Shown: positions 34,130 to 42,776 of the stretch, piece after piece | How the letters are laid out: every line of letters begins with the position of its first letter | Numbering within the stretch: the first letter of the stretch is position 1 | DNA from: Amycolatopsis decaplanina DSM 44594 | GTDB lineage: Bacteria > Actinomycetota > Actinomycetes > Mycobacteriales > Pseudonocardiaceae | DNA length: 64,000 nt | Direction: 5' to 3' | Assembly: GCF_000342005.1 (NCBI RefSeq) | Contig: NZ_AOHO01000045.1 | Location: forward strand, 186,001 to 250,000 | Translations under genes and position numbers: made by a program | Notes under the pieces: model-generated | Seen by the model: only the letters and a program-made list of their open reading frames with translations | What the model was told of the DNA's origin: nothing | Database searches by the model: none

Positions 34130-35074
34130 ATGCGCCCGGTCTGGAGCGGTTCGCTTTCGCTCGGTCTGGTGACGGTGCCGGTCCGTCTGTACAGCGCGGT
34201 CGAGGACCATACGGTGCACTTCCGCCAGTTCCAGCGCGGCACCGAGGACCGCATCCGGTACCGGCGGGTGAACGAGCGCACCGGCAAGGAAGTCGGCTAC
34301 GACGACATCGTCAAGGGTTACGAACTCGACAGCGGCGAGTATGTATTGGTCGAACCCGAGGAGCTCGACGAGATCGCGCCCGGCCGGTCGAAGTCGCTCG
34401 ACATCGAGAGCTTCGTCGAACTGGACGCCATCGACCCGATGTTCTTCGACAAGACGTATTGGCTCGCGCCCGCGAAGGACGAGTTCGAGCGTCCGTACGC
34501 GTTGCTGCTCGAGGCGATGGACTCGTCGGGCAAGGCCGGGATCGCCAAGTTCGTCATGCGCGGCCGCGAGTACCTGGCGCTGGTCCGTTCCGGGGACGGC
34601 GTGATGGTGCTCAACACCCTGCATTTCGCCGCCGACCTGCGCGATCCCGCCGAGCAGCTGCCGGAGCTGCCGGGCAAGGCGAAGGCACGCGGCAAGGAAC
34701 TCGACATGGCCGTCGACCTGATCGACGCGATGAGCGACGACTGGCGGCCCGAGGAGTACCGCGACACCTACACCGACCGGGTGCGGGAGCTGATCAAGGC
34801 CAAGAAGAAGGGCGACACCATCACCCCGGCCACCGAACCCGGCGAGCCGACGAAGGTCGTCGACCTGTTCGAGGCGCTTTCGAAGAGCGTGGAAAGCGGG
34901 AAGGCCAAGAAGAAGCCCGGGGCGAAGAAGCCGCCCGCGAAGAAGGCCGCGGCGAAGAAGGATTTGTCCTCATTGTCGAAGGCGGACCTGGAGAAGCTGG
35001 CGCGGGAGCGGGACATCAAGGGACGGTCGAAGATGACCCGCGCGGGTCTGGAGAAGGCACTCAAGGCCTCGTGA
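34130..35074 (+). CDS. ku: Ku DNA end-binding protein of non-homologous end joining
   Basis: 314 residues. The bacterial Ku core (about 1-250) begins MRPVWSGSLSLGLVTVPVRL and includes FHFAAD-type LNTLHFAADLR. The C-terminal extension is Lys-rich (KKKPGAKKPPAKKAAAKK) and is followed by a SAP-like segment (LSKADLEKLARERDIKGRSK) that binds DNA. Ku homodimers thread onto double-strand ends and recruit LigD, which is not in this window. A long GGAGGAGAGGAG site precedes the start. An in-frame GTG at 34124 is possible. Confidence 0.95.
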   Translation: MRPVWSGSLSLGLVTVPVRLYSAVEDHTVHFRQFQRGTEDRIRYRRVNERTGKEVGYDDIVKGYELDSGEYVLVEPEELDEIAPGRSKSLDIESFVELDAIDPMFFDKTYWLAPAKDEFERPYALLLEAMDSSGKAGIAKFVMRGREYLALVRSGDGVMVLNTLHFAADLRDPAEQLPELPGKAKARGKELDMAVDLIDAMSDDWRPEEYRDTYTDRVRELIKAKKKGDTITPATEPGEPTKVVDLFEALSKSVESGKAKKKPGAKKPPAKKAAAKKDLSSLSKADLEKLARERDIKGRSKMTRAGLEKALKAS

Positions 35075-35708
35075 TGATCCCTGCCGTCGCCAGTTCGCTC
35101 GCGATGGCCTCGATCAGCAGCCGGACGTCCTCGGCCGCGGTCGCGTGCAGCCCTTCGGAAAGGATCAGCACGTCGGACGTCGCGGCGGAGACCGCGGAGT
35201 GCCCGCTCTGCCGGTTCGTCCACCGCCGCGCGTGGGCTTGACCGTCCTCGTCGGCGAAGATCACCTCGCCAGGATTCGGCTGCTCGACCGTGCCGGCGAA
35301 GGTCACGTATTTCTCGTCGCCTCGCGCGTGACGGACTTCCAGCGAGCCGCTGATCTTCGCGACATCGAGCACCGCGACAGGGATGGCGTAGGCGACCGAG
35401 ACCGCGTTGCAGAGGTCGATCACGGGATGGATCCGGGGGAGCGCGCCTTCTTTCCGCAGCCTGCGCAGCAGTGATTCCGACGCGCAGCGGTACTGCGTCG
35501 GTTTCAGGCCCATCTTGGCGAACGCCCGCCGCCAGGCTTGGATCTCGGGGAATTCCGATTCCGGGCCGTCCGCGAGCCGCCGCGTCGCCCGCGCGACGAA
35601 CTTCTCGAGGTCGACCGGCATTTCCGGGGTGATACCGGTGGCCTGGAGCGTCCCGACGGCGAGGCCGGGGTGAGCGGCGCGGATGTCGGAGTGGTGCTGG
35701 AGTCGCAT
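35061..35708 (-). CDS. B3/B4 tRNA-binding domain protein
   Basis: 215 residues resembling the free-standing B3/B4 domain of PheT (tRNA editing-type fold): MGLKPTQYRCASESLLRRL, LPRIHPVIDLCNAVSVAYAIPV and the Asp/Glu-rich core. Such proteins are proposed to edit mischarged tRNA or bind tRNA-like ligands. The gene runs into the end of ku with a 14-bp convergent overlap and follows the LysE gene by 11 bp in the same direction. Confidence 0.82.
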   Translation of the reverse strand: MRLQHHSDIRAAHPGLAVGTLQATGITPEMPVDLEKFVARATRRLADGPESEFPEIQAWRRAFAKMGLKPTQYRCASESLLRRLRKEGALPRIHPVIDLCNAVSVAYAIPVAVLDVAKISGSLEVRHARGDEKYVTFAGTVEQPNPGEVIFADEDGQAHARRWTNRQSGHSAVSAATSDVLILSEGLHATAAEDVRLLIEAIASELATAGIITRP

Positions 35709-35719
35709 GCTGGACCTGT

Positions 35720-36331
35720 CTACTGGGTGGTGAACGCGAGTTTGGCGCCGAGCGCGGCGAAGGAACCGGCGAAGATCCGCCGAAGCCAGGCGAGCACGCG
35801 CGGCCGGGTGAGGACGTGGTGCCGCACGCCGGCGGCGAGGACGCCGTACACGCTGAACACCACGAAGGTCGCCAGCATGAACACCCCGCTCAGCAGCAGC
35901 ATCCGAGGGATCGAACCGGGCTCGCCCGCCGGGACGAACTGGGGCAGGAACGCGAAGAAGAACAGCGTCAGCTTCGGGTTCAGGACGTTGATCAGCACGC
36001 CGGAGGTGATCGTCCGCAGTGTCGACGCGGGTTCGGGATCGCCCTCCACGACGATGGCTTCCCGGTCCTTCAGCGTCGCCCACGCCATGTAGAGCAGGTA
36101 GGCCACGCCGAGGTATTTGATGATCTCGAACGCCACCGCGCTCGCGTGCAGCAGTGCCGCGAGGCCGGTGATCGCGGCGACCATGTGCGGGATGATGCCG
36201 AGGGTGCAGGCGGTGGCGGCGATGACGCTCGCGCGTCTGCCTCGGGACAGACCGGCGGAAAGCGTATAGACGACGCCGGTGCCGGGTGTGGCCACCACGA
36301 TCAGCGTGGTGATCAGGAAGGCGATACTCAC
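35720..36331 (-). CDS. LysE/RhtB-family amino-acid exporter
   Basis: 203 residues with six membrane helices. The N-terminal signature IVVATPGTGVVYTLSAGLSRG and LNPKLTLFFFAFLPQFV are diagnostic of LysE/RhtB. It exports amino acids or homoserine lactone-like solutes. A GTG at 36331 gives the normal family N-terminus. An ATG at 36361 would add 10 residues. CTTTGGTCC (36350-36358) and GGACCAAAG (36391-36399) form an inverted pair upstream that may be regulatory. Confidence 0.85.
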   Translation of the reverse strand: MSIAFLITTLIVVATPGTGVVYTLSAGLSRGRRASVIAATACTLGIIPHMVAAITGLAALLHASAVAFEIIKYLGVAYLLYMAWATLKDREAIVVEGDPEPASTLRTITSGVLINVLNPKLTLFFFAFLPQFVPAGEPGSIPRMLLLSGVFMLATFVVFSVYGVLAAGVRHHVLTRPRVLAWLRRIFAGSFAALGAKLAFTTQ

Positions 36332-36478
36332 GAGATCACTGTGCGCGCTCTTTGGTCCCATGAACAGGGCCAAACCGATGCGACTCCACTGGACCAAAGA
36401 ATTGTGTGAGGCGGCTGACGGCTTCACCGGATGGAGTGGCATGATGCACGCTCGCACGTCGACGAGGAGGGCCTTGGT

Positions 36479-36979
36479 TTGAGCGCGCGCACTTCCCAGG
36501 TGGACGACCTCCGGCTGGTGGCACAACCGAATGCCGTGTTGTGCTCCGAGCTCTTCGTCCGTCTCATCTTGTCGGATTGGTCCTTGCGGCCGTTGCTCGA
36601 TCAGGCGAAAACCGCCGCGGCCAGATTGGTGGGAGCGCTCGTCGACGTGGCCGATCCGAAGGAGCCGCCGTTCCTGACGTTGAGACTGCGGTTGCGCTCG
36701 GACGTTCTGGTCATCGAGGTCGACCACGACCTGGAAGGACTTCCCGCGCCCACACCCGCTCCGGGCGAGCGGACCGGGGTGGCGCCGGGCGAGACCGGCG
36801 GCGTGACCACCTGGTGCGAGCTTCCGCTGCCCGGTGGCCTGTCGGCCGGACAGGTCCGGCTGCCGAGGCGGGGCGACCGGCGCACCCTCGTGGACGAACC
36901 CGTCTCCGGTGAGCCCGTCGGCGCCGATCCCGAAGTCCTGGAACGGCTTTTGACGCGGTTGAGCGGCTGGTCCGGCTGA
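36479..36979 (+). CDS. HATPase-like ATP-binding (anti-sigma type) regulatory protein
   Basis: About 166 residues resembling single-domain GHKL ATP-binding proteins of actinobacteria. LRLVAQPNAVLCSELFVRLILSDW is the usual first strand-helix, and the later acidic EVDHDLEG resembles the ADP-binding motif. A typical N-box is poorly conserved, so kinase activity is doubtful. A TTG start 8 nt after GGAGG (36466-36470) is preferred. An upstream ATG at 36431 is an alternative. It overlaps the next ATG by one base. Confidence 0.5.
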   Translation: MSARTSQVDDLRLVAQPNAVLCSELFVRLILSDWSLRPLLDQAKTAAARLVGALVDVADPKEPPFLTLRLRLRSDVLVIEVDHDLEGLPAPTPAPGERTGVAPGETGGVTTWCELPLPGGLSAGQVRLPRRGDRRTLVDEPVSGEPVGADPEVLERLLTRLSGWSG

Positions 36980-37863
36980 TGGGCACGAAGCGCGTCACCA
37001 CACCGGTTCTGGAGATCGAGTACGAACACGCCGGTGAGGCGGGCGGCCCTCCGGTGGTCCTGCTCCACGGCTTCCCGTACGACGTGCGGGCCTACGGCGA
37101 GGTCGCCCCGGTCGTCGCCGCGGGCGGTGCCTCGGTGTACGTCCCGTATCTCCGCGGGTTCGGTGGGACGCGGTTCCTCGACGACGCCACGCCCCGCTCC
37201 GGACAGCAGGCCGCGCTCGCGCAGGACCTGCTCGAGTTCATGGACGCGCTGGGGCTGGAAAACGCCGTCGTCGCCGGTTACGACTGGGGCGGCCGCGCGG
37301 CGTGCATCGCGGCCGCGCTCCGGCCCGAGCGCGTCCGCGGACTGGTCTCGGTGGACGGCTACAACGTCCAGAACCTCGCTCGCGCCGGAGAACCCGCACC
37401 ACCGGAATGGGAACGCACTTACTGGTATCAGTACTACTTCCATTCCGAACGCGGCCGCCGCGGGCTGACGGAGAACCGCGACGAGCTGTGCGCCCTGTTG
37501 TGGCGCACCTGGTCGCCGACCTGGACCGGCGCCGACGCGGCGTTCCCGGCCAGCGCCCCCAGCCTGCACAACCCGGACTTCGTCGACGTCGTCATCCACT
37601 CCTACCGGCACCGGTTCGGCCTGGCTGAAGGCGACCCGCGGTATCAGGCGCTCGAAGACCTGATCGCGAAGGAACCGGCCATCACGGTGCCGGCGGTCGT
37701 GCTGGAAAGCGGGGACGACGGCGTCGGCGGTCCCGGTGCGGAGGGCGACCGCGAGTACTTCACCGGGCCGTACGAGCACCGTGTCCTGCCGGGGGTGGGC
37801 CACAACGTTCCCCAGGAGGCGCCCGAAGCGTTCGCCGCCGCCGTGGCGTCTCTGCTTCGGTGA
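36979..37863 (+). CDS. Alpha/beta hydrolase, epoxide hydrolase/haloalkane dehalogenase-like
   Basis: 294 residues. HGFPYDVRAYGEVAP is the oxyanion loop. The nucleophile elbow is GYDWGGRAA, an Asp rather than a Ser, which points to ester-intermediate hydrolases (epoxide hydrolases, haloacetate dehalogenases). The catalytic His is in GVGHNVPQEAPEAF. A cap domain lies between. The start overlaps the previous stop by one base, suggesting coupled translation. Confidence 0.85.
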   Translation: MGTKRVTTPVLEIEYEHAGEAGGPPVVLLHGFPYDVRAYGEVAPVVAAGGASVYVPYLRGFGGTRFLDDATPRSGQQAALAQDLLEFMDALGLENAVVAGYDWGGRAACIAAALRPERVRGLVSVDGYNVQNLARAGEPAPPEWERTYWYQYYFHSERGRRGLTENRDELCALLWRTWSPTWTGADAAFPASAPSLHNPDFVDVVIHSYRHRFGLAEGDPRYQALEDLIAKEPAITVPAVVLESGDDGVGGPGAEGDREYFTGPYEHRVLPGVGHNVPQEAPEAFAAAVASLLR

Positions 37864-37960
37864 GGACGATCACCCGTCCGTGCGCATGACGAATCCGGAT
37901 CATCGCTGTCCTTCCTTCGTACGGCGCACGATCCGGGCGCCACGGACGGAGGAGGACCCG

Positions 37961-38167
37961 ATGTCGTTGGGCGACAAGATCAGCAACAAGGCCGAGGAGT
38001 TCGGCGGTAAGGCCAAGGAGGCCGCCGGCGACGTCACCGGCAACGAGGAACTGCGCGCGGAAGGTCAGGCGGACCAGGCGAAGGCCGGTCTCAAGGGTGC
38101 GGTCGAAAACGTGAAGGACGCCGTCGGCGACGCGGCGGACAAGATCCGCGACACCTTCAAGAAGTAG
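37961..38167 (+). CDS. CsbD-family stress protein
   Basis: 68 residues rich in Lys, Glu, Ala and Gly: SLGDKISNKAEEFGGKAKEA, AAGDVTGNEELRAEGQADQA, and a repeated AVENVKDAVGDAADKIRD end. This is the CsbD pattern of small, hydrophilic, general-stress proteins of unknown mechanism. A GGAGGA site lies 7 nt before the ATG. A strong terminator follows. It probably has its own promoter in the 97-bp gap. Confidence 0.9.
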   Translation: MSLGDKISNKAEEFGGKAKEAAGDVTGNEELRAEGQADQAKAGLKGAVENVKDAVGDAADKIRDTFKK

Positions 38168-38177
38168 CGGTCCTTCC

Positions 38178-38210
38178 GGGCCGGGGTGGCGGAGTTCCGC
38201 GCCCCGGCCC
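38178..38210 (+). terminator. Intrinsic terminator after the csbD-like gene
   Basis: GGGCCGGGG (38178-38186) pairs with CCCCGGCCC (38202-38210). An inner GCGGA/TCCGC pairing and a trailing TCTTTC complete it. It also separates the convergent P450 gene. Confidence 0.8.
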
Positions 38211-38227
38211 TCTTTCGACCGCGCTGG

Positions 38228-39334
38228 TCAGCCGTGCAACAGCACCGGCAGGTTCGTGAGCCGCGTCCCCTGGATGCCGCCGAGGAACGTTTGCCGGAGT
38301 CCGGTGTAGGGCACGGCGAGCCGGGCTTCGGGGAAGTCCGTGCGCAGAACCGTCGCCACCGCCCGCAGTTCGAGCTGCGCGAGCTGGGCGCCGACGCAGA
38401 AGTGCGGTCCCGCGCCGAAAGTCAGGTCCGGACCCGGTTTCCTGGCCGGGTCCGTGTTGATGCCCTGGATGTCGACGAGCACCGGGGCCCCGGCGGGGAG
38501 CCGGATCCCGGCGAGGTCGATCTCCGAGGTCGTGAACCGCCAGAGCGTGAACGGTGCGGGCGGGTGTACCCGGAGGGTTTCACGGACGAGGTCGTTCTCG
38601 GCTGTCTTGTCCCCGTTCAGGAGCCGCGAGATCAGGAAGCCGATCGAGGCGTCGGTGGTCAGCTGCCCGGCGAAGATCAACGCGAACAGGTGATACCGCA
38701 GGTCCTTTTCGGACGTCTCGGGCGGGAGACTGTCGCGCAATTCCGTCGCGAGCCCCTTCCGGTTCGGTGTCAGTCCCGCGGCGGCGAGGTCCGCGATCGC
38801 GGCGATGGCCTTGCCCTGGGCGCCCGGCTCGGGGTCGGACATGCGGCGGCAGGCGTCCACGGCGGCGTCGAGCAGGTGGAGCGGGATGCCGAGCAGGTCG
38901 AGCAGCACCGTCAGCGGGAAACGGGTGGAGAACCCGTCCATGAGGTCGACGGTTCCGCCGCCGAGATCCGTCAGCAGTGCACGCGCGATCCGGTGGATCC
39001 GGTCTGATTGCGCCTGGATCCGTTTGGCGCTCAGAAGCGGTGCGTGTGCTCGCCGCAATCGTGTGTGGCCGGGGCCGTCCAGCGTGGTGAGGGAAGGCTG
39101 TTCGGCGGCGGTCTGTTCGAGCCCGGTCCAGTCTTCGGGGGCCAGCGCGGGATCCTTGGCGAAGCGCGGGTCCGACAGGACCTCGCGGGCCAGCTTCTCC
39201 TCGGTGACGATCCACGCGCTTCCGCCCGCAGGGGCGGCCACTTCGACGAGGGGACCGGCGGCTCGCAGCGCGGGACGGACAGGGTCGGGTTCGGTGATAC
39301 CGCGGGTCGTCGCGGCGAACGGATCGGGAAGCAC
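38228..39334 (-). CDS. Cytochrome P450
   Basis: 368 residues. The haem-binding loop FGAGPHFCVGAQLAQLEL has the axial Cys at about 313, ExxR is E252-R255, and the I-helix is FAGQLTTDAS (222-230). The usual acid before the Thr (A/G-G-x-D/E-T) is replaced by Gln-Leu, which may alter proton delivery. It is somewhat short for a CYP. The GTG at 39334 has an AAGGAG site 5 nt away. The gene is divergent from a MarR regulator that probably controls it. The substrate is unknown. Confidence 0.9.
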   Translation of the reverse strand: MLPDPFAATTRGITEPDPVRPALRAAGPLVEVAAPAGGSAWIVTEEKLAREVLSDPRFAKDPALAPEDWTGLEQTAAEQPSLTTLDGPGHTRLRRAHAPLLSAKRIQAQSDRIHRIARALLTDLGGGTVDLMDGFSTRFPLTVLLDLLGIPLHLLDAAVDACRRMSDPEPGAQGKAIAAIADLAAAGLTPNRKGLATELRDSLPPETSEKDLRYHLFALIFAGQLTTDASIGFLISRLLNGDKTAENDLVRETLRVHPPAPFTLWRFTTSEIDLAGIRLPAGAPVLVDIQGINTDPARKPGPDLTFGAGPHFCVGAQLAQLELRAVATVLRTDFPEARLAVPYTGLRQTFLGGIQGTRLTNLPVLLHG

Positions 39335-39358
39335 GAGAACTCCTTCATGGGAAAGTAG

Positions 39359-39371
39359 CTTCACTATGAAG
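39359..39371. promoter_or_regulatory. Candidate MarR operator
   Basis: CTTCA-CTA-TGAAG, a perfect 5-bp inverted repeat, lies in the 87-bp divergent region between the P450 and MarR genes. It is followed by an AT-rich GGTATATTCG that could be part of a -10 element. Confidence 0.45.
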
Positions 39372-39421
39372 GTATATTCGCGGCCGGTAGGTTTGTCAAA
39401 GCACGGATCCGAGGAGGGGTG

Positions 39422-39889
39422 ATGGAGGACGATGTCGCGGCACGGAGCGCGTCGCTGCTGGACGGCCTCCGGAGCTTCGGGGCGAACTACACCGAGTTCA
39501 CCCGGCGGTTCGCGGACTGGCTCGGCCTGCACGCCACCGACGCCGCGGCGCTGGTGGAGATCCTCTACGCCGAAGACACCGGCTCGCCGTTGTCCCCGGC
39601 CCGGCTCGGCGAACGCATCGCGCTGACCTCCGGCGCGACCACGAACCTGCTGAACCGCCTGGAGAACCTCGGCTACGTGGTGCGGACCAGGGAGAACGCC
39701 GACCGGCGGGTGGTGACCCTGCGCAGCGGCCCGGACATCCAGGGACCCGCGCGGGAGTTCTTCGGGCCGTTCAGCGCCGGGCTCGCGGCACTGGTGGCGG
39801 AGTATCCCGCGGAGGAGATCGAACGGTTCGAAGCCTTTCTCCGGCATCTACGGTCCACAATGGACAAGGTGCTCGAAGAACAGGGGTGA
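39422..39889 (+). CDS. MarR-family transcriptional regulator
   Basis: 155 residues. The winged helix contains SPARLGERIALTSGATTNLLNRLENLGYVVRTRENADRR, the canonical MarR DNA-binding segment with the wing Asp-Arg-Arg. Helical dimer regions are at both ends. It is divergent from the P450 gene and likely represses it. GAGGAGGGGTG immediately upstream serves as the ribosome site. A GTG one codon earlier is possible. Confidence 0.88.
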   Translation: MEDDVAARSASLLDGLRSFGANYTEFTRRFADWLGLHATDAAALVEILYAEDTGSPLSPARLGERIALTSGATTNLLNRLENLGYVVRTRENADRRVVTLRSGPDIQGPAREFFGPFSAGLAALVAEYPAEEIERFEAFLRHLRSTMDKVLEEQG

Positions 39890-40004
39890 GCCCGTTCGAG
39901 TGTTCCCACCCACCCGACCAGTCCGCGAGGCCCACGGCGCCGAATCATTCCCGGACGCCATGGAAACCGCGTAGCCGGGCGTCGGGTGAGGTGGAGGCAG
40001 CTTG

Positions 40005-40601
40005 ATGGTCGAGGGTGTTCGGACGAGTCCGCGCGGAAGCGATGGCACCGGAACGGAGCCCGCCGAGGCGAGCTTGATGCAACGGGTCGCGGCCGGCGAC
40101 GAACAGGCGTTCGCAGACCTGTACGACGTCGTGGCGGGACCGGTGTGGGGAGTGGTGAACAGGGTCGTCCGCAACGGCACGTTCGCCGAGGAAGTCACCC
40201 AAGAGGTCCTGGTGGAGGTGTGGCGGACGGCGGCGCGGTTCAAACCGGGCAAGGGGAGCACGCTGGCCTGGGTGCTCACCATCGCGCACCGGCGGGCGGT
40301 GGACAGGGTGCGTTCGCATCAGGCCGCGCTCGACCGGGACGACCGCGCGGGCAGGCTCGATTTCCGGCGTCCGTTCGACGAGGTCGCCGAGTCGACGATC
40401 AGCAACCTGGAGCAGCAACGGGTGCGCCAGTGCCTGTCCGCGCTGACCGACCTGCAACGGGAATCGGTGGTGCTGGCCTATTACAACGGATACACCTACC
40501 CGGAGGTCGCGGAAGTGCTCGACACCGCGCCCGGCACGGTGAAGACCCGCATCCGCGACGGCCTGATCCGGTTGCGTGACTGCTTGGGGGTGGGGCAATG
40601 A
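40005..40601 (+). CDS. sigK: ECF RNA polymerase sigma factor, SigK type
   Basis: 198 residues. Region 2 contains DEQAFADLYDVVAGPVWGVV and AEEVTQEVLVEVWRTAARF. Region 4 contains LTDLQRESVVLAYYNGYTYPEVAEVLDTAPGTVKTRIRDGL. It pairs with the anti-sigma gene that overlaps its stop (ATGA). In mycobacteria SigK/RskA control secreted antigens and redox genes. The ATG follows a GGTGGAGG site. Confidence 0.92.
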   Translation: MVEGVRTSPRGSDGTGTEPAEASLMQRVAAGDEQAFADLYDVVAGPVWGVVNRVVRNGTFAEEVTQEVLVEVWRTAARFKPGKGSTLAWVLTIAHRRAVDRVRSHQAALDRDDRAGRLDFRRPFDEVAESTISNLEQQRVRQCLSALTDLQRESVVLAYYNGYTYPEVAEVLDTAPGTVKTRIRDGLIRLRDCLGVGQ

Positions 40602-41320
40602 CAGCGGAACTGCACACATTGACCGGGGCTTACGCCGTGGACGGCGTCCCCGCCGAAGAGGCCGCGGCGTTCAAACGGCACCTGCGGGGTTGTCCCGCGT
40701 GCCGGCAGGAGGTCCGGGAACTGCGGGAGACCGCGGCGCGGCTGGGGGCGGCGCTCTCCACCGCACCGCCGCCGAGGCTGCGGGAAGCGACGCTCACGCA
40801 GGTCGCCCACACCCGTCAGTGGCCTCCGCTGGTCGCCGCCGTACGGCGAGCTCAGCCCGCGAAAAGGCCGCCCGTTCGGGCAGCCCTGTGGGGTGCCGCG
40901 GCGGCCGCCGTCGGCGCGCTGGTGTTCGGTCTGGTCACCACGACCACCGATCCGGGAAACGATCCCGCGCAACAGCAGCTCGCCTCGGTGAACGCGGTGC
41001 TCACCGCGCCCGACGCCTCGACGGTCAAGGGCGCCGAACGCGGGACGACCACGGTCGTGACCTCGCGCAGCCAGGGCAAGATCGTCGTGCTGGCGGGCGA
41101 CCTCCCTCCGTTGGCGCCCGGCAAGGCGTATCAGGTCTGGCTCATCGGGGCGAGCGGCGTGCATTCGGCGGGCCTGCTCGCGCACGACGGTCCGCACCGG
41201 ACCCGCCCGGTCCTCGTGGATCTGCCGGGCGGGATCGACCGGGTCGGCATCACCGCGGAACCCGCCGGAGGCTCGCCTGCCCCGACCGTTCCGGCGGTCG
41301 TCATGGTGAACCTCGTCTAG
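40598..41320 (+). CDS. rskA: Anti-sigma-K factor RskA
   Basis: 240 residues. An N-terminal zinc-associated anti-sigma domain has the H-x3-C-x2-C motif in FKRHLRGCPACRQEVREL. One membrane helix follows at about 97-115 (AALWGAAAAAVGALVFGLV). The extracytoplasmic RskA domain holds GKAYQVWLIGASGVHSAG and ITAEPAGGSPAPTVPAVVM. It sequesters SigK until intramembrane proteolysis. Its ATG overlaps the sigK stop. Its TAG shares the palindrome CTAG with the convergent SDR gene stop. Confidence 0.93.
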   Translation: MTAELHTLTGAYAVDGVPAEEAAAFKRHLRGCPACRQEVRELRETAARLGAALSTAPPPRLREATLTQVAHTRQWPPLVAAVRRAQPAKRPPVRAALWGAAAAAVGALVFGLVTTTTDPGNDPAQQQLASVNAVLTAPDASTVKGAERGTTTVVTSRSQGKIVVLAGDLPPLAPGKAYQVWLIGASGVHSAGLLAHDGPHRTRPVLVDLPGGIDRVGITAEPAGGSPAPTVPAVVMVNLV

Positions 41321-42252
41321 AGACCGGTCAGCCGCTCGCAGGCCTGCCAGAGTTCCCGGCGCTGCGCGGCGGTTTCCCGGGTCTTGCCGAGGTAGTGCGT
41401 CGGGCGCTGGACGCGGTCGTGCCAGAACATCCCGTTGTACCGGGCCGGTTCCTCGGCCGCGGCGAGCCAGACGAAGGTGTCCGCGCCTTGCTCGGGGTTC
41501 CGCAGGATCGGCCGCGTCAGCTTCTGGAACGTCGGAAGGGAGGTCGCGACACCGGGTGTGTCGGCCCAGCCGGGATGGGCGCTGTGCACGGTGATCCCGG
41601 AGCCGTCCAGCTCGTCCGCCCAGAGTTCGGCGAGCACCACCTGCATCCGTTTGGTGCGCGCGTATCCGGCGGCGGGTTTGTAGCCGCCTTCGCGGTACTG
41701 AAGGTCGTCTGTACGCAGAGGCTGGCCGTACATGCCACCGGAGCTGACCCAGATCACCCTCGCGCCGTCGGCGAGTTTCGGCCGTAGCGACGCGGTGAGC
41801 AGATGCGGCCCGAGCACGTGGGTGGCCAGCATGACTTCGTTGCCCTCGGCCGTTTCCGTGCGTTCCGCGGGCATGACGCCGGCGTTGTGCACGAGGATGT
41901 CGACCTTGCCGTCGAGGTCTTTGGCGTAGTCACGCACGGATGAGGTCAGGCTGACGTCGCACTGGTCGACGACGATCCGCGAGCCGGGGACGGCGCGCTC
42001 GATCTCGGCGCGGGCCGCGTCGCCGTCGCCGCGGATCGCGATGCGGACGGTCGCGCCCAGCTTCGCCAGCCCGATGGCCGTCGCCTTGCCCAGACCCGCC
42101 TTCGCGCCGGTGACCACGGCGACCTTGCCCGCCAGCGCGTCCGGCACGGGATCGTCGGACCACCACCGCCGGCGCAGGAAGTGCCCGATGCTGCTGTACC
42201 CGAGCAGGGTCCGGTCGAGCACGGTGTCGGCGGCTCGGGTCACGGTGGACAT
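41317..42252 (-). CDS. Short-chain dehydrogenase/reductase, retinol dehydrogenase-like
   Basis: 311 residues. Rossmann motif VVTGAKAGLGKATA, HNAG at the NNAG position, catalytic Ser in IWVSSGGMYG, and YARTK (Tyr-x3-Lys). The N-terminal 35 residues are an extension found in the actinobacterial RDH13-like group. The substrate is unknown. The stop overlaps rskA by 4 bp convergently. Confidence 0.88.
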   Translation of the reverse strand: MSTVTRAADTVLDRTLLGYSSIGHFLRRRWWSDDPVPDALAGKVAVVTGAKAGLGKATAIGLAKLGATVRIAIRGDGDAARAEIERAVPGSRIVVDQCDVSLTSSVRDYAKDLDGKVDILVHNAGVMPAERTETAEGNEVMLATHVLGPHLLTASLRPKLADGARVIWVSSGGMYGQPLRTDDLQYREGGYKPAAGYARTKRMQVVLAELWADELDGSGITVHSAHPGWADTPGVATSLPTFQKLTRPILRNPEQGADTFVWLAAAEEPARYNGMFWHDRVQRPTHYLGKTRETAAQRRELWQACERLTGL

Positions 42253-42263
42253 GCGAGTGCTCC

Positions 42264-42707
42264 TCAACGGTCGTAGGGCGGCTGGGCGGGAACCAACGCC
42301 CACACCGTCTTCCCGGTCCGCTCGGTCCGGAAACCCCAGTCGAGGGTGAGCTGGCCGATCAGGCGGAGCCCGTAACGCGCGGAAGCGGGTGCGGAACGCA
42401 ACCCTTCCAGATCCGGGTCGTCGTCGAAGACCTCGACCATGAAACCGCGGACGTGCCGGACGACGCGCAGTTCACCCGGCCCGTCCGCGTGCCGGTACGC
42501 GTTGCTCACCAGCTCGTCGACCACCAGCAGCAGGGCACCGAGCGGTTCGTCCTGGCTCCGGCCGAAGCCGAGTTGGTCGGCGACCACGGACCGGACACGG
42601 CGTAAGTCGGGGCGGTTCCGCAGGTCGACGGTGACCTCCGCGGCGCCGGCGACCCGGCGGCACAGTCGGTCGAGTTCCGCTTCCAGCTCCGCCTGACCAC
42701 CGCTCAT
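42264..42707 (-). CDS. ATP-binding anti-sigma-type GHKL protein
   Basis: 147 residues. The N-box LLLVVDELVSNAYRHADGPG, the G1-like VEVFDDDPD and the RYGLRLIGQLTLDWGF end identify a single-domain GHKL ATPase of the RsbW/SpoIIAB-like type. Such proteins phosphorylate anti-anti-sigma factors or act as free-standing histidine-kinase-like regulators. It lies 11 bp upstream of the SDR gene, so the two are probably co-transcribed. Confidence 0.85.
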   Translation of the reverse strand: MSGGQAELEAELDRLCRRVAGAAEVTVDLRNRPDLRRVRSVVADQLGFGRSQDEPLGALLLVVDELVSNAYRHADGPGELRVVRHVRGFMVEVFDDDPDLEGLRSAPASARYGLRLIGQLTLDWGFRTERTGKTVWALVPAQPPYDR

Positions 42708-42730
42708 CGCGCCCAGCTCCCCTCGCCGAC

Positions 42731-42748
42731 ACACCTCTCACGAGGTGT
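42731..42748 (-). terminator. Hairpin terminator of the Asp23/AmaP operon
   Basis: ACACCTC (42731-42737) and GAGGTGT (42742-42748) with a 4-nt loop lie 28 bp after the amaP stop, in the direction of the operon. Confidence 0.5.
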
Positions 42749-42776
42749 TCGGAGCCGAGGGGAGCGCGGACGGGTG

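Noticed and set aside
36350..36399. Inverted pair CTTTGGTCC / GGACCAAAG upstream of the LysE gene as a definite operator
   Set aside because: The spacing of 32 bp is wide and no adjacent repressor gene exists, so it is mentioned only as a possibility in the LysE entry.
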